Source of the DNA: an uncultured Pseudomonadota bacterium
GTDB lineage: Bacteria > Myxococcota_A > UBA796 > GCA-2862545
NCBI GenBank assembly: GCA_937891875.1
Contig: CALATR010001111.1
Location: 1-12,010 of the forward strand
Length of the DNA: 12,010 bases
Reading direction: 5' to 3'
Shown here: positions 6,991-12,010 of the stretch, piece after piece
How the letters are laid out: the number at the start of each line of letters is the position of its first letter
Numbering within the stretch: position 1 is the first letter of the stretch
The notes under the pieces: generated by a model
Database searches by the model: none
The model's input: only the letters and a program-made list of their open reading frames with translations
Told to the model about the DNA's origin: nothing
Translations under genes and position numbers: made by a program

Positions 6991-7028
6991 GAGAGCCGTC
7001 CATCCCCGTCACGTGACGAGAGCCGTCC
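6991..7028. promoter_or_regulatory. Palindrome flanked by direct repeats in the phoB-lipoprotein intergenic region
   Basis: GAGAGCCGTCC occurs at 6991-7001 and again at 7018-7028. Between them CGTCACGTGACG (7007-7018) is a perfect 12-base palindrome whose last G is the first base of the second repeat. The element is 60-97 bases upstream of the phoB start in a divergent intergenic region, a typical place for an operator. The binding protein is unknown. PhoB is a candidate by position only. Confidence 0.5.
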
Positions 7029-7075
7029 GATCCAAGGCGTCACCATCTCGGCAAGGACGGGACACGGTCGGGCGG

Positions 7076-7081
7076 TACAAC
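7076..7081 (+). promoter_or_regulatory. phoB: Possible -10 element (TACAAC) just before phoB
   Basis: TACAAC resembles a sigma-70 -10 hexamer and lies so close to the ATG (7088) that transcription would begin at or near the start codon. No recognisable -35 hexamer is present at the right distance, and no good Shine-Dalgarno precedes the ATG. Weak -35 boxes are normal for activator-dependent promoters, but this call is tentative. Confidence 0.22.
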
Positions 7082-7087
7082 AGGGCC

Positions 7088-7789
7088 ATGAGTTCTCGCA
7101 TCCTCATCGTCGAAGATGAACCCGACATGGCGCGGGTCCTTCAGTACAACCTCAAGCAAGCCGGCTACCAGACCGTCGTGGCTCACGACGCAGCCGGCGC
7201 GCTCGAGGCCGTCCGCAACCCCGTCCCGGATCTGGTCCTGCTGGACTGGATGCTCCCGGACATGCCCGGCACCGAGGTGTGCCGGCAGCTCCGTCGCCAG
7301 GAGGAGACCCAACAGACCCCCGTGGTCATGGTCACCGCCCGCGGCGAGGAGATCGACCGGGTGGTCGGCTTCGAGGTGGGCGTGGACGACTACGTCTGCA
7401 AGCCCTTCAGCGTCCGCGAGCTGCTGCTCCGGGTCAATGCGATCCTGGCCCGCCGCACGCCGCCCACCCCCACCCCTGGGGTGGCCGAGCTGGGCGAGCT
7501 GCGCCTCGACCTCGACGGCTACCGGGTCGTGGTCGGTGACGAGGAAGTGTCACTGACCGACCTCGAGACCCGCCTGCTCCGCGTGCTCTCGGCGAGCATC
7601 GACCGGGTCGTGCGCCGCGAGGACTTGCTGCGAGAGGTGTGGGGACCCGAGGGCGGCGTCACCACCGCCGCGGTCGACTCCCACATCAAGCGCCTGCGGA
7701 CCAAGCTGGGCGACGCCGGCCGCTACCTCCAGACCGTGCGCGGGGTCGGCTACACCCTGTCCACCGACGAGCGCACGACCAGTCGATGA
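7088..7789 (+). CDS. phoB: PhoB-family (OmpR class) response regulator
   Basis: A 233-residue two-component response regulator. The receiver domain (about 4-117) has the acidic pair Glu9/Asp10, the phosphoacceptor Asp53 (LVLLDWMLPDMPG), Thr83 (MVTARGEE) and Lys105 (YVCKPFS). An OmpR/PhoB winged-helix DNA-binding domain follows (about 130-227): VSLTDLETRLLRVL, REDLLREVWG, the recognition-helix region VDSHIKRLRTKLGD and the closing VRGVGYTL. The 'LLDWMLPDMPGTE' and 'RRT' features are PhoB-like, and a PhoR-type kinase follows 15 bases later. The start is the ATG directly before SSRILIVEDEP. The frame is open upstream to 6929, but that part has no receiver homology. No clear Shine-Dalgarno is present. 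Family is certain. Phosphate control is inferred from PhoB/PhoR likeness. Confidence 0.9.
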   Translation: MSSRILIVEDEPDMARVLQYNLKQAGYQTVVAHDAAGALEAVRNPVPDLVLLDWMLPDMPGTEVCRQLRRQEETQQTPVVMVTARGEEIDRVVGFEVGVDDYVCKPFSVRELLLRVNAILARRTPPTPTPGVAELGELRLDLDGYRVVVGDEEVSLTDLETRLLRVLSASIDRVVRREDLLREVWGPEGGVTTAAVDSHIKRLRTKLGDAGRYLQTVRGVGYTLSTDERTTSR

Positions 7790-7804
7790 CAGGTCGGTGA
7801 GCGC

Positions 7805-9547
7805 GTGAAGATCGGCATCCGAACCCGGGTGTTCCTGGTCACGCTCGGCCTGACCTGCGTCATCGGCCTGGCTGCCGGCGCCGTGCTCGAGATCCGCCTG
7901 CGCGCCGCCCTGGTCGACCGGGTCGAGGAGGAGCTGGACCGCGCCACCCTCGCCCTCGAAGCCCACCTGTCGAGCCTGGAGCAGCCGTACACCGTGCCCC
8001 AGGTCGACGAGGCGACCGACCGCATGGCCAAGGCGGTCGACGCGCGGCTGACGGTCATCGCGGTCGACGGGCGCGTGCTCGGCGAGTCCGAGCTGGACGG
8101 CGCCGCGCTGCAGGACATGGACAACCACCGCGACCGCCCCGAGGTGGTGGAGGCCCAGAGCCGGACCCTGGGCGTGGCCCGGCGGCGCAGCTCGACCATG
8201 GCCGACGATCTGCTCTACGTGGCGCGGACCGCACGCCTGCCCGACGGCCAGGCGATCACGCTGCGAGCGGGCAAGCCCCTGTCCCAGGTGAGCGCCGCCG
8301 TGTGGTCGCTCCGGCTGAACCTGTTGCTGTCGGCCATCCTGGCCCTCGGTGCGGCGCTGGTTTCGGCGACGGTCGTCGCGCGGTGGATGCAGGGCACCCT
8401 GGAGCGCCTGGTCGACCGGGCGCGGGTCCTGTCGGGGTCGGAGCGGCAGGAGGCGGCGCTCCCGCCCGGGTCGCGCACGTCGATGACCGGCCTGTCACGG
8501 CGGCTGGAGTCCGCCCTGGACGACCTCGCCGAGGAGCGCGACCGGCGGGAGGCCGTGCTGGCCGGGGTGACCGACGCCGTGATCGCCGTCGACCGGGATC
8601 TCCGGGTCACCCTGATGAATCCGGCAGCGACCCAGCTCCTGGGACCGGGTGCGGTGGGCAAGCCGCTGGACACCGCCCACGCCGCACCGGAGCTCGTGGA
8701 CCACGCCCAGGCCGGCGTGTCCCACCACGCGCCGCTGACCGCGGAGGTCCTGTGGCGCGGCCCGCCCGACCGCCAGCTGCAGGTGGTGGTCGCGCCCCTG
8801 CACTCGGCCGACGGCGCCGTCATCGTGCTGCACGATCTGACCGAGGTCCGCAGCCTGGAGCGGGTGCGCCAGGACTTCGTCGCCAACGTCTCCCACGAGC
8901 TGCGCACCCCGGTGGCGATCATCGCCGCGACCACCGAGACCCTGGTCGACGGCGCGATCAATGACCCGGAGTTCGCCCAGGAGTTCATCGAGGCGATCCA
9001 CCGCCACGCCACCCGGCTGGGCAGCCTGGTCGACGACCTGCTCTCCCTGTCCCGCATCGAGTCCGGACGGCTGCCGCTGGCTCCCGAGTCCCTACGCGTG
9101 GGTGAGGTGGCCCGGTCGGTCGCCGCCCTGGTCGGGGAGTCGTCGCCGCAGCGGACCCCGGTCGCGGTGGATATCCCCCCCGATCTGACCGTGTGGGCCG
9201 ACCTCAACGCGCTGCAGCACGCCCTGCGGAACCTGGCGGAGAACGCGGTCAAGTACGTGCCGCCGGACGCGCCGATCACCATCCGGGCGCGAAAGGCCGA
9301 CGACCGCGTCTTCATCGAGGTCGTCGACGAAGGACCGGGCATCCCCACCGACCACGCCGACCGGGTGTTCGAGCGCTTCTACCGGGTCGATCGCGGCCGC
9401 AGCCGGGACGTCGGCGGCACTGGCCTGGGGCTGTCCATCGTGCGCCACCTGACCGAGGTCATGGGAGGGGTCGTGAGCCTCACCGAGAACGACCCCCACG
9501 GCTGCGTCTTCCGGATCGATCTGCCGGCGGCCCGACCCACCGAATAG
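7805..9547 (+). CDS. phoR: PhoR-type sensor histidine kinase with extracytoplasmic sensor domain
   Basis: A 580-residue membrane sensor kinase partnering the upstream regulator. Domain order: transmembrane 1 (about 8-28); extracytoplasmic domain (about 29-170) with LTVIAVDGRVLGESELD and MDNHRDRPEV; transmembrane 2 (about 171-193); HAMP linker (about 194-245); PAS domain (about 248-345, VTDAVIAVDRDLRVTLMNPAA); HisKA with phosphoacceptor His364 (NVSHELRTPV); HATPase_c with N-box Asn480 (NLAENAVKYV), G1 at DEGPGIP (508-514), F-box FERFYRVDRG and G2 GGTGLGLS (537-544). All catalytic motifs are intact. The start is GTG, 15 bases after the phoB stop. The large external domain with an 'M-x-NH-x-DRPEV' motif is characteristic of Bacillus PhoR/PnpS-like kinases, whereas E. 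coli PhoR has almost no periplasmic part, so the stimulus may be direct rather than through PstSCAB-PhoU. Confidence 0.9.
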   Translation: MKIGIRTRVFLVTLGLTCVIGLAAGAVLEIRLRAALVDRVEEELDRATLALEAHLSSLEQPYTVPQVDEATDRMAKAVDARLTVIAVDGRVLGESELDGAALQDMDNHRDRPEVVEAQSRTLGVARRRSSTMADDLLYVARTARLPDGQAITLRAGKPLSQVSAAVWSLRLNLLLSAILALGAALVSATVVARWMQGTLERLVDRARVLSGSERQEAALPPGSRTSMTGLSRRLESALDDLAEERDRREAVLAGVTDAVIAVDRDLRVTLMNPAATQLLGPGAVGKPLDTAHAAPELVDHAQAGVSHHAPLTAEVLWRGPPDRQLQVVVAPLHSADGAVIVLHDLTEVRSLERVRQDFVANVSHELRTPVAIIAATTETLVDGAINDPEFAQEFIEAIHRHATRLGSLVDDLLSLSRIESGRLPLAPESLRVGEVARSVAALVGESSPQRTPVAVDIPPDLTVWADLNALQHALRNLAENAVKYVPPDAPITIRARKADDRVFIEVVDEGPGIPTDHADRVFERFYRVDRGRSRDVGGTGLGLSIVRHLTEVMGGVVSLTENDPHGCVFRIDLPAARPTE

Positions 9548-9556
9548 GGGTCCGCC

Positions 9557-11236
9557 ATGCGAGACCCGGACGGACTGAAGGACGCGCTACGACGCATCGA
9601 CAACGCGAGCTACGGCGCCTACAAGCGGATCGCCGGACGCTGGCGCCTCGGCGATGTCGAGCTGCTCATCGACCACGTGCAGGGCGATCCCTTCGCCGCA
9701 CCGTCGCGGATCCGTCTGCGGGCGCCCACGGGCATCTCCCCGGACCTGATCGTCGACCGGGACGCCCGCGAGGCGATCGAGGACTTCCTGCTTCGGAGCC
9801 TCAGCGAGGCGCTGGACCCGGGCGGGCGCTCGCGGCGGGCCTCGACCCCGGCCCACCGGGGCAGCGGTCGGAGCGGCGCCATCGAGCTGTACCGGCCCGG
9901 CCCGGAGATCCTCGAGCGATCCGCCCTGCGCATCGACGCCGACGGAGGCGCGGAGATCCGCCTGCGGATCGGCCTGCCCGCCCGCGGTCGACGCATCCTG
10001 GGACGGGAGGCGTGGGGGCTGCTCGCAGAAGACCTGCCCCAGGCCGCCGAGACCCTGCTGGACGTGGTCGGCGTGGAGGCACACATCGCGAGCGTGCGCA
10101 CCCAGCGCGCCCTGCGTCGCCAGCTCGGCGAGCGTGGCCTCATCGCCTTCATCGCCGACGGCAGCGTGCTGCCCCGCGCGTCTGGCGTCGAGGAGGGACC
10201 CCTGCCCGGCGCGGTCGCCTTCCACAGCCCCCCGTCCCTGCGGGTCAGCCTCGACGGACCCGACGGCCCCGTCCCCGGACTCGGCATCCGCGAGGGCGTC
10301 ACCGTGCTGGTCGGAGGCGGCTTCCACGGCAAGAGCACCGTGCTGCAGGCCATCCAGCGCGGCCACCTCGACCACGTGCCCGGCGACGGCCGCGAGCGCG
10401 TCGTGACCGTGCCCGACGCGGTGAAGATCCGCGCCGAGGACGGCCGCAGCGTCACCGGCGTCGACATCTCGGCATTCCTGGCCGATCTTCCAGGCGGCAC
10501 CTCCACGTCGCCCTTCTCCACCGCCGACGCGTCCGGCTCGACCTCCCAGGCCGCCGCCATCGTCGAGGCCCTCGAGGCCGGGGCCCGGGTGCTGCTCCTG
10601 GACGAGGACACCTCCGCCACCAACCTGCTGGTCCGCGACGCCCGCATGCGCGCGCTGATCCCCGCGGACCGCGAGCCCATCACCCCCCTGGTCGAGCGGG
10701 TGGGCCAGCTCCACGAGGCGCGCGGAGTCTCGACCCTGCTCGTGGTCGGCGGCGTCGGCGACTACCTCGCCGCGGCGGACACGGTCATCCTGATGGACGC
10801 CTGGGAGCCCCGCGACGTCACCACCCAGGCGCGGGCCCTGCTCCCCGAGCGTCCTGTACCCCCGGGCCCCCTGCCAGCCCCCCTCCCCCGGGTCGTGTCC
10901 CGCGCAGGCCTCGCCCCACAGAAGCTCCGCACCCGCAGCGCGCGGCGACTGGAGTACGGCGGCCACGAGCTGGATCTGGTCGCGGTGGAGCAGATCGTCG
11001 ACCGCGCCCAGGCGGCCACCATCGGTGAGGCTTTGCGCTTCGTTCACGGACACCTGGCCGACGGTAATCGTACGTTGCCGATGCTGCTGGACGCTCTGGA
11101 TGCGATCCTGGAGGATGAAGGCGTCGAAGCGCTCTCCCAGTGGGAGGCGCCGACCGGCGACCTGGTCCGTCCCAGGCGCCACGAGGTTGCGGCGGCCATG
11201 AACAGGCTTCGCAGCTTGAGCATCGGGGGGACATGA
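9557..11236 (+). CDS. Predicted ATPase of the ABC class (PF09818 / COG3044 type, MRB1590-like)
   Basis: A 559-residue soluble ATPase with no membrane segment. The N-terminal region (about 1-170) matches the ABC_N part (LRRIDNASYGAYKRIAGRW, VQGDPFAAPSRIRLR). The nucleotide-binding core follows: Walker A GGGFHGKST (253-261), signature-like ASGSTSQAA (325-333), Walker B VLLLDEDTSATN (345-356), where the DEDTSATN ending is a hallmark of this family, and a switch region LLVVGGVGDYL (394-404). A C-terminal domain (about 455-555) resembles the MRB1590-like C-terminus (ARRLEYGGHELDL). The only structurally studied homologue I know is trypanosomal MRB1590, linked to mitochondrial RNA editing. The bacterial role is unknown. 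The ATG is nine bases after the phoR stop, with AGGGG upstream. Co-transcription with phoBR is likely. The family call is confident; function is not. Confidence 0.88.
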   Translation: MRDPDGLKDALRRIDNASYGAYKRIAGRWRLGDVELLIDHVQGDPFAAPSRIRLRAPTGISPDLIVDRDAREAIEDFLLRSLSEALDPGGRSRRASTPAHRGSGRSGAIELYRPGPEILERSALRIDADGGAEIRLRIGLPARGRRILGREAWGLLAEDLPQAAETLLDVVGVEAHIASVRTQRALRRQLGERGLIAFIADGSVLPRASGVEEGPLPGAVAFHSPPSLRVSLDGPDGPVPGLGIREGVTVLVGGGFHGKSTVLQAIQRGHLDHVPGDGRERVVTVPDAVKIRAEDGRSVTGVDISAFLADLPGGTSTSPFSTADASGSTSQAAAIVEALEAGARVLLLDEDTSATNLLVRDARMRALIPADREPITPLVERVGQLHEARGVSTLLVVGGVGDYLAAADTVILMDAWEPRDVTTQARALLPERPVPPGPLPAPLPRVVSRAGLAPQKLRTRSARRLEYGGHELDLVAVEQIVDRAQAATIGEALRFVHGHLADGNRTLPMLLDALDAILEDEGVEALSQWEAPTGDLVRPRRHEVAAAMNRLRSLSIGGT

Positions 11237-11772
11237 TGCAGCGGCCAGTGCTGGTGACCGGGTTCGGTGCGTTCCGCGAGGTCGTGGACAACCCGACCGC
11301 GCACATCGCACACGCGGTCGACGGCACGGTGGTGAACGGTGCCATGGTGGTCGGCCACGTGCTGCCCGTCACCTACGCGGGAGGGCCCGCCCTGGCGGTC
11401 CGGCTGGCCAAGGCGCTCGACGCCCAGCTGGTCATCGGGCTGGGGGTGGCTGGCAAGCGGACCGAGATCAGCGTCGAGCGCGTCGGCAAGCGGATCCTCG
11501 GGCAGGTGCCCGACACGTCCGGCCAGGCGCCGGCAGACATGGGCAGCGGTCCGGACGAGGTGCCGGCCACGGTGGATCCGGTGCAGCTCGCAGCCTTGCT
11601 GGGCGCTTCCGTGAGCGAGGACGCCGGTGGGTACGTCTGCAACGCCTGGGCGTGGCGGGTACCGCAGGATCTCGCTGCGCCCGCGATCTTCGTGCACGTA
11701 CCACCGTCCGGGATGGATCCGGCGGCGCTCATCGCGGCCATCGCCGCGCTCACCGCACAGACAATCGCTTGA
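11233..11772 (+). CDS. pcp: Pyroglutamyl-peptidase I (peptidase family C15)
   Basis: A 179-residue cytoplasmic cysteine peptidase that removes N-terminal pyroglutamate from peptides. The family N-terminus is VLVTGFGAF (6-14). The catalytic Glu lies in VAGKRTEISVERVG (Glu82), the nucleophile Cys136 in GGYVCNAWAW, and His155 in FVHVPPSG, so the Glu-Cys-His triad is complete. It is shorter than the usual 200-215 residues, mainly in the loop after the Glu motif and at the C-terminus. The start at 11233 overlaps the ATPase stop by four bases (ATGA). A second in-frame ATG follows immediately, so the true start may be 11236. GGGGGG at 11225-11230 can serve as a purine-rich ribosome-binding site. It is likely the last gene of the phoB-phoR-ATPase unit, and a physiological link to phosphate sensing is not evident. 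Confidence 0.85.
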   Translation: MMQRPVLVTGFGAFREVVDNPTAHIAHAVDGTVVNGAMVVGHVLPVTYAGGPALAVRLAKALDAQLVIGLGVAGKRTEISVERVGKRILGQVPDTSGQAPADMGSGPDEVPATVDPVQLAALLGASVSEDAGGYVCNAWAWRVPQDLAAPAIFVHVPPSGMDPAALIAAIAALTAQTIA

Positions 11773-11809
11773 CGAGACCAGCAAAGGCAGGCTAGCAGCG
11801 CCCGTTCCA

Positions 11810-11829
11810 CCCCGGCCCTCTGGCTGGGG
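11810..11829 (+). terminator. GC-rich hairpin between pcp and the next gene
   Basis: CCCCGGCC-CTCT-GGCTGGGG forms an eight-pair stem (one G-U wobble) with a four-base loop, 37 bases after the pcp stop. No T-run follows, so it is not a textbook intrinsic terminator. It could end the phoBR unit or lie in the leader of the downstream lipoprotein, whose start is 17 bases beyond it. Confidence 0.4.
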
Positions 11830-11845
11830 GGCTCACGGGAGTCTC

Positions 11846-12010
11846 ATGCGTCACCTGTCTCTGTTGCTCGTCCTCTCTGCGCTGACCGTCGGCTGCAGCA
11901 ACGACCTCGACGGCACCGATCGTCGGCCCGACAACACGACCGACCCGGACAAGGACGGCGACGGCTTCAAGGAGTCCGAGGACTGCGACGACGACGATGA
12001 CACCGTCTAC
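11846..12010 (+). CDS. MopE-like Asp/Cys-rich lipoprotein, N-terminus only (cut by window edge)
   Basis: The first 55 codons are present. The signal peptide MRHLSLLLVLSALTVGC has a lipobox (LTVGC, lipidated Cys17). An Asp/Thr-rich linker leads into DPDKDGDGFKESEDCDDDDD and TVY. This is the calcium/metal-binding repeat often annotated as 'putative metal-binding motif' (MopE type), normally ending VYPGA and repeated several times in surface proteins of Myxococcota and relatives. The ATG has GGGAG five bases upstream (11837-11841). The gene is probably an outer-membrane or surface lipoprotein. Total length and further domains are outside the window, and it may be transcribed separately from pcp (73-base gap). 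Confidence 0.78.
   Translation, partial: MRHLSLLLVLSALTVGCSNDLDGTDRRPDNTTDPDKDGDGFKESEDCDDDDDTVY

Noticed and set aside
6929..7087. Upstream extension of phoB
   Set aside because: The added residues have no receiver-domain similarity and would run through the palindrome and repeats. The ATG at 7088 precedes the canonical receiver start.
6810..7087. Canonical Pho box (CTGTCAT-type half-sites at 11-base spacing)
   Set aside because: A single CTGTCAC occurs near 6893, but no second half-site lies at the right distance. The other GTCAC-like copies are not spaced by 11 bases.
9587..11311. 574-codon open frame on the minus strand opposite the ABC-class ATPase
   Set aside because: It has no domain character, while the plus strand carries intact Walker A and B motifs throughout the same interval.

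Overview
The window is high-GC DNA from a Gram-negative bacterium. Signs of an outer membrane are a TonB energy-transduction operon, the start of a probable TonB-dependent receptor, and lipoprotein signal peptides. Asp/Cys-rich surface lipoproteins, including the MopE-like D-x-DGDG...DCDDDD motif at the right edge and Asp/Thr/Ser-rich linkers, are typical of Myxococcota and related former deltaproteobacteria. I infer that broad group but cannot fix a species. No mobile element, CRISPR array, tRNA or rRNA is visible, and base composition looks even across the window.

Left half, minus strand (read 6809 to 1). A parallel beta-helix surface lipoprotein (5406-6809) ends in a hairpin that overlaps its stop codon. 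About 200 non-coding bases follow. Then comes a tightly packed seven-gene operon: DUF3450 coiled-coil protein, TtpC-like ExbB-family protein with a periplasmic domain, ExbB, ExbD, TonB, a periplasmic TPR protein, and the first 50 codons of a signal-peptide-bearing protein that is probably a TonB-dependent receptor, cut by the window edge at base 1. Consecutive genes overlap by 1-8 bases throughout. The set and order match the Vibrio TonB2-type locus (DUF3450-ttpC-exbB2-exbD2-tonB2-TPR). It should form an inner-membrane, proton-driven motor that powers outer-membrane receptors, probably including the one encoded at its end.

Right half, plus strand. A 278-base divergent intergenic region (6810-7087) carries a 12-bp perfect palindrome between two 11-bp direct repeats. 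It separates the lipoprotein from an apparent four-gene unit: PhoB-type response regulator, PhoR-type histidine kinase with a sizeable extracytoplasmic sensor domain, an 'ABC-class' ATPase (PF09818/COG3044 type, related to MRB1590), and a pyroglutamyl-peptidase I. Gaps are 15 and 9 bases and then a 4-base overlap. After a 73-base gap with a GC-rich hairpin, a MopE-like Asp-rich lipoprotein begins and runs off the right edge.

Working hypothesis (inference): the divergent PhoB/PhoR pair controls the beta-helix lipoprotein, and perhaps the TonB2-type operon, as a phosphate-scarcity response that energises uptake of a phosphorus-containing substrate. No canonical Pho box could be identified, so the regulatory link rests on adjacency, family and unexplained repeats. 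The ABC-class ATPase and the peptidase downstream of phoR are unusual operon partners with no obvious role in that scheme.
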